DNA of 64,000 bases from an uncultured Roseobacter sp. (GTDB lineage Bacteria; Pseudomonadota; Alphaproteobacteria; Rhodobacterales; Rhodobacteraceae): the NCBI RefSeq assembly GCF_947495025.1, contig NZ_CANLXG010000004.1:160881-224880 (forward strand). The letters run 5' to 3'. Below the pieces are notes generated by a model. It saw only the letters and a program-made list of their open reading frames with translations. It searched no databases and was not told the origin of the DNA. How positions within the stretch are numbered: the first letter of the stretch is position 1; each line of letters begins with the position of its first letter. This document shows positions 1 to 8,413 of this stretch, piece after piece. Position numbers and translations under genes: made by a program.

Positions 1-675
1 AAGGTCAGGCGTCAGTGTTTTAGGCGCGTTCCCAGCGGCCTTCCACGCCGCACGAAAGGCAGACCGGGCCGCCATCAGTTCATCCAGTATTTCGAGCGTC
101 AGATGAATTTCGGGCTGGCCTGCATCGCTCTGTGCGGCCCGGAGCAGTTTTCTGACATTTTTCGCCTCTCCTGTCAGCCGCGGGAACACTGCGTTGGCAT
201 TGGTTTTGTCCTGTGCACTGACCGTGTAGCTGCCATCATTGGCGTAGACCTTGTTTTCGAGGTCCTTGATGAATTCTGCGGCTGTCGTGGCGATGAACAT
301 CAGCCGCCAGCCAGCGTGATCCGGCGTCACCCTTGGGGCGTCTGCGTCCTGGACTCCATCGTGGACTGCAATGTCATCGGCCTCGTACCTGAGTTCTATG
401 CCGCGGCCTGCGAAAACCTGTGTTTCTTTCGTTGGATCTACTGCACCGTGAGTCTCACCGACAATCGCAACTTTCTTGTCGCCGTCATTCAGTTTCTCGT
501 CGAGGCGTTTAAGCTGCACGACCTGTGCGCCCCGCAGCGCCAAAGTTGCCAGACGCTGCACGGTGGGGCTTGTGTTGGCGCGGGCCTGCATCGTGGTTCC
601 GGGACCGGGCCGGAAAGCCCCCCCGTGCGCCGGCCCGGTTCGTTGCTGGCGCGGGAAGCGCGCTGTTCGGTGCAT
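1..675 (-). CDS. Unknown protein, N-terminal part (eCIS-cargo-like N-terminus)
   Basis: An open frame begins with ATG at 675, after an AGGAGA ribosome site, and runs off the left edge with no stop, giving at least 225 residues. The N-terminus is Arg/Pro/Gly-rich. Around residues 30-55 it carries an 'ANTSPTVQRL...VVQLKRL' stretch. That resembles the Ser-Pro-Val-Gln-rich linkers of proteins encoded near extracellular contractile injection systems and DUF4157 proteins. It is followed by 'VGETHG' near residue 70. The rest is mixed, with a charged helical tail, and no catalytic motif I can name. No injection-system genes lie in the window, so the link is only by motif. It sits 74 bases downstream of radC on the same strand. 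The function is not known to me. Confidence 0.6.
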   Translation of the reverse strand, partial: MHRTARFPRQQRTGPAHGGAFRPGPGTTMQARANTSPTVQRLATLALRGAQVVQLKRLDEKLNDGDKKVAIVGETHGAVDPTKETQVFAGRGIELRYEADDIAVHDGVQDADAPRVTPDHAGWRLMFIATTAAEFIKDLENKVYANDGSYTVSAQDKTNANAVFPRLTGEAKNVRKLLRAAQSDAGQPEIHLTLEILDELMAARSAFRAAWKAAGNAPKTLTPDL

Positions 676-749
676 CTCGGCTCTCCTGTTCATGTCACGC
701 TACCAAAGGTTGCGGAATGCGCAAACAGGGTTTTCGATAACGGAGCGCG

Positions 750-1553
750 TCAGAGAAGTCCGAGTGACCGGAACGATGCCTCGCTGTTTTTGCCGATAAT
801 CACGTGGTCATGCACGCGCGCATCGATTGCCTCGCAGGCACGCACGATGGCGTCCGTCATTGTAACATCGGAGTCACTGGGTGAAGGGTCGCCGGAAGGA
901 TGGTTGTGGACAAGGATCAGCGCGGCTGCATTCAGTTCCAGCGCGCGTTTGACCACCTCACGCGGATAGACAGGTACGTGGTTGATTGTGCCGCGGGCCT
1001 GTTCTTCGTCGGCAATCACAACGTTTTTGTTGTCCAGAAAGAGGATGCGGAACTGCTCTGTGTCGCGATGCGCCATAGAGGTGCGGCAATAATCGATCAG
1101 GTCATCCCAGCACGACAGAACACAGCGTTGCAGTACACGCGCCTGAGCCATACGCTGGGCAAAGGCCTCAACAAGACGCAGCTGGAAGTAGACCTTGCGG
1201 GTTGTGCCCCTGACCTGCAGCAACCGGTGCTCAGAGGCGGCAACGACTCCGTTGAGGTCACCAAAGGTTTCCAGCAGCTTCTTGGCCAGCGGTTTAACGT
1301 CAATCCGCTCAATGGCGTTGCAAAGAAGCAGTTCCAGAAGCTCGTATTCGGGCATGGCCGCATGTCCACCGGAGAGAAAACGCGTTCTCAGCCGCTGCCT
1401 GTGGCCGACGTAGTGGGGTGAGGGGCCGCCGCCACGCGTGGCAAATTCGCCCGGTTGCAACGAACGCGTTTCAGCCCAGGCAGGGATACGGCGGTCAAGA
1501 TCCTCCAGACCACGCATGGCTTCTTCGGAAAATCCGTGTTTCTGGCTGGTCAC
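750..1553 (-). CDS. radC: RadC/JAB-domain DNA repair-associated protein
   Basis: RadC-family protein (UPF0758), 267 aa. The N-terminal helix-hairpin-helix part ('PEYELLELLL') is followed by a JAB/MPN-type metal-binding domain with the signature HNHPSGDPSPSDSD near the C-terminus. The role of RadC is unsettled; it was once linked to recombinational repair and related proteins occur on mobile elements. An in-frame ATG exists at 1625, but I chose GTG at 1553 because AGGAAGGAG lies six bases before it, whereas 1625 has no Shine-Dalgarno sequence. The downstream neighbour is the unknown left-edge protein. Two TTA-type half-sites at 1604-1618 in the upstream region are discussed in the findings. 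Confidence 0.88.
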   Translation of the reverse strand: MTSQKHGFSEEAMRGLEDLDRRIPAWAETRSLQPGEFATRGGGPSPHYVGHRQRLRTRFLSGGHAAMPEYELLELLLCNAIERIDVKPLAKKLLETFGDLNGVVAASEHRLLQVRGTTRKVYFQLRLVEAFAQRMAQARVLQRCVLSCWDDLIDYCRTSMAHRDTEQFRILFLDNKNVVIADEEQARGTINHVPVYPREVVKRALELNAAALILVHNHPSGDPSPSDSDVTMTDAIVRACEAIDARVHDHVIIGKNSEASFRSLGLL

Positions 1554-1745
1554 TGCGGTCTCCTTCCTGCCTGCAAGCACCCGGAGATATTGGTGATTCA
1601 TGGTTAGCGAATGGTTAAAATTCATATCCGTCGCTCAGGTTTCGGGAAAACCCTGCGCAGTTGCACACCAGAGGACAAAATGCCGTCTTGCCTGGCAACG
1701 CGAAATCTCTGATAACCTGACCGGAGCCAACCCGGGAGCCAGCAG

Positions 1746-2057
1746 ATGCGCGCACGAATCTATCAGCCTGCAAAAACAGCTATGTCCTCGGGCATGGCCA
1801 AAACCCATGCATGGGTTCTTGAGTATGCACCCGCATCCTCACGTGAGGTTGATCCTCTGATGGGCTGGACTTCTTCTGATGATACTCAAAGCCAGGTGCG
1901 GATGCGGTTCCGGACCAGAGAAGAGGCCGTTGAGTACGCCCGTGACAATGACATTCCGGCGGATGTCCTGGAGCCGAAAAAACGCCGTGCAAACATCCGG
2001 CCCGGCGGATATGGCGAAAATTTTGCAACCGGACGCCGTGGGGCATGGACCCACTGA
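1746..2057 (+). CDS. NDUFS4-like ETC complex I subunit
   Basis: Small soluble protein of 103 aa of the 'ETC complex I subunit conserved region' family, homologous to mitochondrial NDUFS4 (18-kDa/AQDQ subunit). In alphaproteobacteria such as Paracoccus this is a supernumerary subunit that packs against the NADH-oxidising arm of NADH:quinone oxidoreductase. Family features visible here are 'MGWTSSDDTQSQVRMRF' in the middle, followed by 'REEAVEYARDNDI' and a basic tail with 'RPGGYGENFATGR'. The start ATG at 1746 has GGGAG upstream. The 3' end overlaps the next gene by 13 bases. No other complex I genes are in the window, as is usual for this subunit. Confidence 0.88.
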   Translation: MRARIYQPAKTAMSSGMAKTHAWVLEYAPASSREVDPLMGWTSSDDTQSQVRMRFRTREEAVEYARDNDIPADVLEPKKRRANIRPGGYGENFATGRRGAWTH

Positions 2058-2518
2058 TACCGCCCGCCGTGGTCCGTGTTGATGCGCGGGACGCTGATGT
2101 CGCTGCTCTTCTGGAACGGCATTTCCAGCTGATGCGGTCCCAGTCACCTCCTGAAAGCTGTCATGTTCTGCCCGCTGATGCGCTTTGCTCGCCGGAAATG
2201 ATCCTGTTTGCGATCCGCGACAACTCTGCAGCAGTGGCTGTCGGTGCGCTGCGGCGGTTTGGCGATGATGACGTCGAACTGAAGTCGATGCATACCGCGG
2301 CGGAACACCGCGGCAGGGGGCTGGCGCGCCAGTTGTTGCGGGGACTGATCGCGCATGCCCGGAGCGAAGGCATTCAGTTCGTGTGGCTTGAAACAGGAGC
2401 CGGTCCCGAGCATTCAGCCGCCCGATCGCTCTACACCTCCGAAGGGTTCAGCACCTGCAGTCCGTTTGGTGACTATACCGCGGACCCGCTGAGCATTTTT
2501 ATGACCCGCCGGATCTGA
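2045..2518 (+). CDS. GNAT family N-acetyltransferase
   Basis: Protein of 157 aa with the GNAT fold. The acetyl-CoA-binding motif A reads 'HTAAEHRGRGLARQLLRGLIAHAR' in the track of residues 80-105 (RGRGLA is the pyrophosphate loop), and the C-terminal motif B region is 'ARSLYTSEGFSTC'. Such enzymes move an acetyl group from acetyl-CoA to an amine; the substrate cannot be read from the sequence. The ATG at 2045 lies inside the end of the NDUFS4-like gene in another frame, so the two are probably translated from one message. The resemblance is to the E. coli YjhQ/PA4866-like general acetyltransferases, but this is a loose similarity. Confidence 0.85.
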   Translation: MDPLIPPAVVRVDARDADVAALLERHFQLMRSQSPPESCHVLPADALCSPEMILFAIRDNSAAVAVGALRRFGDDDVELKSMHTAAEHRGRGLARQLLRGLIAHARSEGIQFVWLETGAGPEHSAARSLYTSEGFSTCSPFGDYTADPLSIFMTRRI

Positions 2519-2560
2519 GGCTTGCGCGCCGCCGCTGCCTGCGGCATGAACGGGATCAGC

Positions 2561-2637
2561 GGTCCCTTAGCTCAACTGGATAGAGCAGCTGACTTCTAAT
2601 CAGCAGGTTGAGGGTTCGAGTCCTTCAGGGATCGCCA
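2561..2637 (+). tRNA. tRNA-Arg (anticodon TCT)
   Basis: A 77-nt cloverleaf with encoded CCA. The acceptor stem GGTCCCT pairs with AGGGATC (one G-U pair). The D arm is GCTC/GAGC, the anticodon stem GCTGA/TCAGC closes loop CTTCTAA with anticodon TCT at 2595-2597, and the T arm is GAGGG/CCTTC with TTCGAGT in the loop. It reads AGA/AGG arginine codons, which are rare in this GC-rich genome. It stands alone between the GNAT gene and the convergent TPR gene. Confidence 0.97.
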
Positions 2638-2730
2638 TATTCACCGGTCTTCGCAGTGACGATAACCAGCGCGCGAGATTTCAGGCGCGGCGGTGCCATG
2701 AAGGCTGCTGGCCGGCCCGTACGCACCGGC

Positions 2731-4689
2731 TCAGTTACTCTGTGAGAGAAACTCACGCGCTGCGGCGGCGTCCCCGCCTTCAGGATCAAGAGACAGAACC
2801 CGCTGGAGCTCTTCACGACCCGCAGCGTTTTCTCCCTGCGCAATTAATGTTCTGCCCAGGCCCAGAGCAACGCCCGGGTCGTCAGGTTCGGAGTCTGCAA
2901 GCGAGAGATACAGTGCCCGGGCTTCTTCAAGATTTCCGGTCGCCAGCAGCGCGCGGCCAAGCGTCTTGCGCACTGCCACTACCTCGCCCGCGACGGCAGA
3001 TGACGCGCGGGCCAGCACAAGAGCGCGCCCGGGGTCAGTTTCGAGCGTGAGCAGAGAGAGGTTATTATTCGCAACCCAGTTTCCGGGAGACAGAGCGAGC
3101 GCGCGTTCATAGGCCTCTGCGGCCATCTCATCGGAGTCGTCCGCCTCTGCCATTATACCCAGCCAGACAAAGTCTTCGGCTCCGGCGTCCGGAAGTGACG
3201 CACGCGCTTCGGCGCGCTGCCTGGCAGTCTCGGAAAGTCCCAGACGCGCGGCGGCCTGACTGGCACCTTTCAGCGCCTCCCCGGACTGCGGGTTGTTTTC
3301 CAGCACGGCGTCAAAGAGCTGTAAAGCGTCCTCATACTGCCCCTTTGCCCCGACCAGTCTGGCAAGGGCGACGTTGGAAGCCTCGTCATCAAACGCCGCT
3401 TTCGCCTTTCGCAGCACGTCGTCGGCACCTGCCACATCTCCCTGGCCCAGCAGAAAATCGGCGGTCGACAGATAGGGCGCAGATGTGGTTGCGCGACCGA
3501 GAAACGCTGCGAACCTTGACCGTGCGTTCTCAACCTGTCCCAGACCCCAGTCAGCCCGTGCGAGGATCGGATCCACGGCATCGCCTGCGGCGTCCTGCTG
3601 GTCCGCCCAGGGGGCAAGCAGATCGTGCACCTGATCGAATCTGCCAGTACTCAGATAGAGCCGTGCCAGCGCAACACGGGTGCCTATCTGCTCCTCAGAA
3701 GCCGATCTGACCGCATCTTCATAATGACCGATGGCAGCGTCGGCCTGCCCGTCACTCGCGGCGAGCTGCGCCAGCGCTACATGCACACGTACAGATGCAG
3801 GATCCAGCTTCAGGGCGGATTGCAACGTTTCCGCCGCTGCACCGGGCTGACCGGCGCGCGCCTGCGCATCGGCACGCAGAAAACGAAGGTTTACGTTACC
3901 ACCGGCGGCCTTGTCGCCCATCTCAAAGGCCTCTGCTGCGGCTGCCGGATTCCCGTTGCGCAGGCGAATACGCCCCAGGGTCGACCACCCTTCAGCGACA
4001 TCCGGTGCTGCTTCGGTAAAGCGGACAAAAAGGGACTCGGCTTCGTCCGTTTTGCCACGGTCGACGAGAAACTGCGCCAGCGAAAGACGTGGTGCATAGG
4101 CTTCTGGCGGGGTCGCGTCGACTGCGCCTTCAAGCAAAGCCTGAGCTTCTTCGGGGCGGCCGTCTGCGAATGCCAGCTGCGCCAGCCCCTCGCCGGCGCG
4201 CCAGTTACCGGAATCGCGGCGCTGTGCGGCCTCATATGCCGCGCGCGCCTCGACGGGACGCCCGGCTTCAAGCAGCAGGTCCCCCTTGATCACGAGCGGA
4301 TCGGCATTCTGGTCGTAGAGCGAAGCTGCCTTGTCCAGCGCGGTCAGTGCGTCTTCCAGCCTGCCATCGGCGGCATCGGCAAGCCCCAGCAGATGCCAGC
4401 CTTCGGGAGCCTCGGGGCTGGACAGCGTGACCCGCAAAGCGGCGTCACGGGCTTCGGAAAACTGACCTTTTTCAAGCGCCGCACTGCCCCTGGCCAGCGA
4501 GTTCTCGTCAGCAGGGCTGAGGTTCGGGTTTGATTTGAGGTGAGGATAGGCCGGGCCGCGTTCAGTACCTGACAGAGCCGTATCGGACGAAGACCCGAAA
4601 TCCGGAAGTTCGAGCGTCGACGCCGACACCGGTCCGGTTGCAATTGTGGCCGCTAAAATGGCCTGCAGGAAAAATCTGTTCAACAACAT
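2731..4689 (-). CDS. Secreted tetratricopeptide-repeat protein
   Basis: Protein of 652 aa with an N-terminal signal peptide (hydrophobic stretch ending 'ATGPVSAS', about 22 residues). It is followed by an almost uninterrupted array of TPR helices with the usual A-x-x-x-Y/L-P spacing. The repeats have the 'GxAAEAxxxxxxALxLDP' type and resemble those of the PEP-CTERM/exopolysaccharide TPR protein PrsT. The frame could extend to 4752, but ATG at 4689 has GAGGGAG upstream and gives a clean signal sequence. Proteins of this kind scaffold envelope or polysaccharide export complexes; there are no catalytic motifs. It is divergent from a CTERM-sorted protein, and I infer a shared surface role. The exact family is uncertain. 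Confidence 0.82.
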   Translation of the reverse strand: MLLNRFFLQAILAATIATGPVSASTLELPDFGSSSDTALSGTERGPAYPHLKSNPNLSPADENSLARGSAALEKGQFSEARDAALRVTLSSPEAPEGWHLLGLADAADGRLEDALTALDKAASLYDQNADPLVIKGDLLLEAGRPVEARAAYEAAQRRDSGNWRAGEGLAQLAFADGRPEEAQALLEGAVDATPPEAYAPRLSLAQFLVDRGKTDEAESLFVRFTEAAPDVAEGWSTLGRIRLRNGNPAAAAEAFEMGDKAAGGNVNLRFLRADAQARAGQPGAAAETLQSALKLDPASVRVHVALAQLAASDGQADAAIGHYEDAVRSASEEQIGTRVALARLYLSTGRFDQVHDLLAPWADQQDAAGDAVDPILARADWGLGQVENARSRFAAFLGRATTSAPYLSTADFLLGQGDVAGADDVLRKAKAAFDDEASNVALARLVGAKGQYEDALQLFDAVLENNPQSGEALKGASQAAARLGLSETARQRAEARASLPDAGAEDFVWLGIMAEADDSDEMAAEAYERALALSPGNWVANNNLSLLTLETDPGRALVLARASSAVAGEVVAVRKTLGRALLATGNLEEARALYLSLADSEPDDPGVALGLGRTLIAQGENAAGREELQRVLSLDPEGGDAAAAREFLSQSN

Positions 4690-5078
4690 CGAACGCTCCC
4701 TCTTTACCTCAAAATCTAAATGATAAACCAAGCTCTGCTGTCGGTCTACCATGGCTCTGTCGGGGCAGTTTTTCGCCTGAAAAACAGACGCTTTAGCCTC
4801 AGAAAAATGGCGTGTTTAACTCAGAATATCCTCTTGCGGCAGCCGATTCGGCAGACAACCCCGACGGCTTTATTATTGAAAGCAAAAGAAAATTTGTCAA
4901 AATTAAGAAAAAATTAGGCAAATTCACAATCCCGTGCATAAAATAGGAACGGGTGAGTCCGCGGCGGAATTTAATTTTCATTTTCCGTCGCAGTGAGCCT
5001 TACGAGTTGTCGGGGTACACCGGAGTTTTTTGTCGTACGCGTTCCATGCGAGCGCCCTTTTATAAGTGGGGAAATATT
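4690..5078. other. Divergent AT-rich promoter region
   Basis: A gap of 389 bases between the divergent TPR and VWA genes. The middle (about 4860-4980) is strikingly AT-rich for this genome, with A-tracts around 4880-4920. This is typical of a shared regulatory region. I see no convincing gene or RNA structure, and I could not assign a specific promoter. The last bases before 5079 hold GGGGA as the ribosome site of the VWA gene. Confidence 0.5.
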
Positions 5079-6221
5079 ATGATAAACCGCAATACAACCA
5101 TGTGTGCAGGTGTCGGGCTGCTGCTCTCAGGGCTCAGCTCTGTCGCTTTCGCAGACAGCATCGCTCCGGACACATACAGCGCGACGCTGGAAGTTGGCGA
5201 ATCAGTAACCATCAGGAAAACGGTGGTTATCGACGAAGCAAAGCCCACGGGCGCGCTGCTGGATGTTCACTTCCTTTTCGATACGTCCGGATCCATGGGT
5301 GGCGCTATCAATTCGGCAAAAGCCGCGGCTGCTGCAATTGCCGCCGATCTGGGATCGTTTGATTTTGCCGTTGGCGTTGGTGCCTTTGGTGAAAACGCAG
5401 GCCTGGTCGGAGATCCGTGCGTCTTCACAAGGTTTGGCAATGGCTGCAGTTCCCCGGGTGACCTGATCGCGGCGCCTGGCTCTGTCATAAACCAGGATAT
5501 CACCGTCGGTGACATTTCGGGAATCGCGGACATTACGCTCAACGATCCTGATTTCGGAGGTGACGGCCCTGAGCGCGGCAATGATGCGGTGGCGCTTGCC
5601 GCCGGGGAACTGACCTGGCGTCCGGGATCCAAACGCGTGATTGTCGCACTGGGCGATTCCACGTGGAAAGAAGATATCACTGACGATGCCGCCGTGATTG
5701 CAGCGCTGGCCGCCGAAGATGTTGATCTGATCGGGATCAATTTTGGCGGAAGCGGTTTCCGGAACGATGTTGAAAGCGTCGGCGGTACGGTTTTTGATGG
5801 CGGTACAGACGCCGGAGACCTCGCAGATGCAATTTCTGCCGGTATCGGCAGCATTTTTGCATCGTATTCAACCGTTCAGGTGACAGATATGGGTGCCGGA
5901 CTTCCCGGCATTGATGTCAGCGCCGTTTGCGTCGACGCAGCGGGCGGTGTCTGCTCAGGCGACACAGCGACCGGTTCGTACGAGCGTTCGGATACGGAAA
6001 CCTTCCTTTATGACGTTACCTTCACTGCGCTTGAGGCAGGCTTCTACTCCTTTGACACAGTTGCCAAAGTTGATGGCGGCATCGTTGCACGCGAAGCAGA
6101 CCGCTTCACAGTGACAGACGGCACGCCGGTAATCCCGGTACCTGCGTCCTTGCCGCTTCTGGCTGCTGGTCTGGGTGGTTTCGGCTTCCTGGCACGTCGC
6201 AAGCGTCGTAAAGACAGCTGA
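5079..6221 (+). CDS. von Willebrand A domain protein with VPLPA/PEP-CTERM sorting signal
   Basis: Exported protein of 380 aa. Residues 1-25 form a signal peptide ending 'SVAFA'. A VWA domain begins near residue 60, with the metal-ion-dependent adhesion site DTSGSMG (D68, S70, S72). The C-terminal 30 residues form a CTERM signal: 'VPASLPLLAAG', a hydrophobic helix, then RRKRR. In Rhodobacterales such VPLPA tails are recognised by an exosortase, which anchors or releases the protein in step with exopolysaccharide production. No exosortase gene is in the window. The longest frame starts at 4953, but the ATG at 5079 has GGGGA six bases upstream and begins the signal peptide. A strong terminator follows. 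Confidence 0.88.
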   Translation: MINRNTTMCAGVGLLLSGLSSVAFADSIAPDTYSATLEVGESVTIRKTVVIDEAKPTGALLDVHFLFDTSGSMGGAINSAKAAAAAIAADLGSFDFAVGVGAFGENAGLVGDPCVFTRFGNGCSSPGDLIAAPGSVINQDITVGDISGIADITLNDPDFGGDGPERGNDAVALAAGELTWRPGSKRVIVALGDSTWKEDITDDAAVIAALAAEDVDLIGINFGGSGFRNDVESVGGTVFDGGTDAGDLADAISAGIGSIFASYSTVQVTDMGAGLPGIDVSAVCVDAAGGVCSGDTATGSYERSDTETFLYDVTFTALEAGFYSFDTVAKVDGGIVAREADRFTVTDGTPVIPVPASLPLLAAGLGGFGFLARRKRRKDS

Positions 6222-6246
6222 GACCTGTGATCTCTGAATAATGCAG

Positions 6247-6274
6247 CGCCGCCGGTTTTGCCGGCGGCGTTTTT
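6247..6274 (+). terminator. Rho-independent terminator after the VWA gene
   Basis: A perfect 9-bp stem, CGCCGCCGG/CCGGCGGCG, with loop TTTTG, directly followed by TTTTT. It begins 25 bases after the VWA stop codon. The T-run lies on the plus side only, so it ends the VWA transcript rather than that of the ankyrin gene. Confidence 0.9.
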
Positions 6275-6346
6275 CATTCAGGCGGGGATTTCGCAGATCC
6301 GGATTGCACGCTGTCGCCGGGAAAACTCCCCGATCAACACCTGTTC

Positions 6347-8074
6347 TCAGTCTGTCCTGAGCAACGCCGCAATGTCATGGTGTCCTGCGTCAGCGGCATA
6401 GTCCGCGATCCGGCGGCCTGCATCATCAGCAACACTAACCTCGGCCCCATGGGCAAGCAGCAGATGTACCACATCCTTTCTGCCGTTCAGCGCTGCGAAA
6501 AGCAGGGGTGTCGCCCAGTCCCGCCCGTGCTTTTTCTGCGGGCCGGTCCGTACAGTTCTGAAGCGTGCATTCGCAAGGTTTTTGTCATCTGACAACGCCG
6601 CCTCAACAAGGTCGGCGCGGCCCAGAGCAGCAGCGGCAAAAATATCCATTGGACAGCCCATAAGGATTTCCGTCGCCTCGGTCTGAAAATTGTGCATCGC
6701 GTGCACCAGGGGTGGCGTGTCATAGTCGGGATCGCGCAGCGTGGTGTCTGCGCCCGCGCGAATGAGGGCCAGCAAAACGTCAGTGTGCCCCTTATAGGCT
6801 GCTGCATGCAGTGGCGTACGGGTGCCACGTGGACTGAGCCCGAAGCCAAGCCCGATCATTGTCTGCACCGCGGCAAGGTTTCCGTTGCCTGCAGCCTCCC
6901 GCAGCAGTTCCTGATCCGTCTCGGGGTCTGCACCCATGGCGTCCGGTGCAAGTGCCCGCGCTTCGTCACTGTCGCCGCGCATACAGGCGGCCCGGAACGC
7001 GTCGGTACTGCCCAGCGGGTCGGCCCGCCCGCCTTTTGCTCGGATCAGTTCCGCAATCTCCGGCATACCCCGCAGGAGCGCCACCTGATAGGGCGTATAG
7101 CCCACGGTATAAGTCGGATAGTAATTGTTGTCTGGTGTGTCGATATCCACGCCATGTTCGATCAGCAGCCGGGCACGGTCAGCAAACCCCCAGCGCAGAG
7201 CAATGATCAGCTGAAAATGCATTGTGCGGTGATCGGCCGGATCGCGGTCGGGCGCAGTCAGCCACCAGTCTGTCGGATCGCTGTCCTTCAGCCCGTATTC
7301 CAGCATCAGTTCAAGGTGTGTGTTGTCGGGGCTGAAACAGCGGTTGTAAGCGCCCTGGCTGTCATTCGGGTTTGCGCCTGCCTCCAGCAGAGCGCGGGCA
7401 AAGGGGACCATGTCGGGGTGCGGCGGCTGGCGTACCACGCCACCTTCGCCGTCACCGAAAACGCCGGTCAGCGCAGCGAAACGATAGGTGCCGAACGACA
7501 TGAAATGCGCGTTCGGGTCGGCACCGGCATCCAGCAGAGCTTTGCCCGCGGGAAAAGACGACGTGCCGGGCAGACGGGCGTAAGCCGCATACATCAGAGG
7601 CGTCCAGTGAAACGGGCCGCCCCTGTGGTCCACTGTCTCCGGTTTCTGCGCCAGCAGGTCCCGTACCGCCGCGGTATCGCCGGCAGCAGCGGCAGCATGC
7701 AGGCTGTAACGGGCGATTTCCGGATGGGTTCTGAGCAGCGCCTCTGCCTGTTCAAATTCCGCTGAACTGCGGTTTCCGGGATCCGGCGCGTAATGAATGC
7801 AGGCCAGATCGAGAAAACGGTTGGCACGCTGCTCTGTCGTCTCCTCGCTCCATGCGCCGGACTGGATGTGTCGTTTCAGACGTGTCCAGCTGGAGAACCC
7901 GTGGTCACGGGCGATAACCAGTTGCGCCTGCTGGAGCGATATCTGCGAGGGATCGCCAAAATAGGGTCCGATCTTCGCCAGTGCAGTCGGGTTGTTGGAT
8001 TTTGCGGCTCTGAGAAGTCGTTTCGCCTGTTTTTTCAGATACTCAAGCGACGGGCGTGCCGGAAGGGTGGGCAT
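6347..8074 (-). CDS. Ankyrin-repeat protein
   Basis: Cytoplasmic protein of 575 aa. It has no signal peptide. The N-terminus 'RPSLEYLKKQAKRLLRA' and 'ARDHGFSSWTRLKRHI' (residues 53-70) is a recurrent module at the head of bacterial ankyrin proteins. From about residue 110 on there are many ankyrin repeats, recognisable by 'TPLMYAA', 'LLDAGADPN', 'TPLHAAAYKGHTDVLLALIRAGAD' and 'LLLAHGAEV'. Ankyrin repeats bind partner proteins, and no enzymatic domain is visible. The ATG at 8074 is preceded by AAGGAGG. It is transcribed towards the VWA gene, and its 3' end faces that gene's terminator. The partner is unknown. Confidence 0.9.
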   Translation of the reverse strand: MPTLPARPSLEYLKKQAKRLLRAAKSNNPTALAKIGPYFGDPSQISLQQAQLVIARDHGFSSWTRLKRHIQSGAWSEETTEQRANRFLDLACIHYAPDPGNRSSAEFEQAEALLRTHPEIARYSLHAAAAAGDTAAVRDLLAQKPETVDHRGGPFHWTPLMYAAYARLPGTSSFPAGKALLDAGADPNAHFMSFGTYRFAALTGVFGDGEGGVVRQPPHPDMVPFARALLEAGANPNDSQGAYNRCFSPDNTHLELMLEYGLKDSDPTDWWLTAPDRDPADHRTMHFQLIIALRWGFADRARLLIEHGVDIDTPDNNYYPTYTVGYTPYQVALLRGMPEIAELIRAKGGRADPLGSTDAFRAACMRGDSDEARALAPDAMGADPETDQELLREAAGNGNLAAVQTMIGLGFGLSPRGTRTPLHAAAYKGHTDVLLALIRAGADTTLRDPDYDTPPLVHAMHNFQTEATEILMGCPMDIFAAAALGRADLVEAALSDDKNLANARFRTVRTGPQKKHGRDWATPLLFAALNGRKDVVHLLLAHGAEVSVADDAGRRIADYAADAGHHDIAALLRTD

Positions 8075-8413
8075 AGTGGCCTCCTTTCTGTCGTCCGGTA
8101 TCCGCGCCCCCGGACCTGAAAGAAGGTCAGTGATGGGTTCTGGTTCTGGTCGTCAGATGGGCCTGGCCCTCCCCGCGGATCGGATGCGCCCTGACGCGCA
8201 TCGAAACACTATCACAGAAGCCGGTTTTCATCCAGCGGGAGTGATGTTTCAGGCGGCACACAGGACCGGGCGCTTGCGCTCTTTCCGTCCACCGGGTCCG
8301 GGCCGTAGAACGAATAACGCGCCCGTCGCAGTGACGTGGCGCGCTATGTGCTCTGCCCTGACGGTCAGTGCGGGGTGCGTCCGGGCAGCGTCGCCGCCCG
8401 GACAATTGTCGGA
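8075..8413. other. Intergenic gap between katG and the ankyrin gene
   Basis: A gap of 339 bases. It must hold the ankyrin gene promoter on the minus strand, with its ribosome site AAGGAGG at the left end. An inverted repeat, GTCCGGGC at 8379-8386 and GCCCGGAC at 8396-8403, stands ten bases beyond the katG stop. It could be the katG transcript end although no T-run follows. Short frames cross the gap, but none has a recognisable protein or ribosome site. I see nothing else. Confidence 0.4.

Noticed and set aside
8127..8405. Minus-strand frame of 92 aa in the gap between katG and the ankyrin gene
   Set aside because: No ribosome site, very Arg/His/Thr-rich, and no similarity that I can recall; more likely untranslated spacer.
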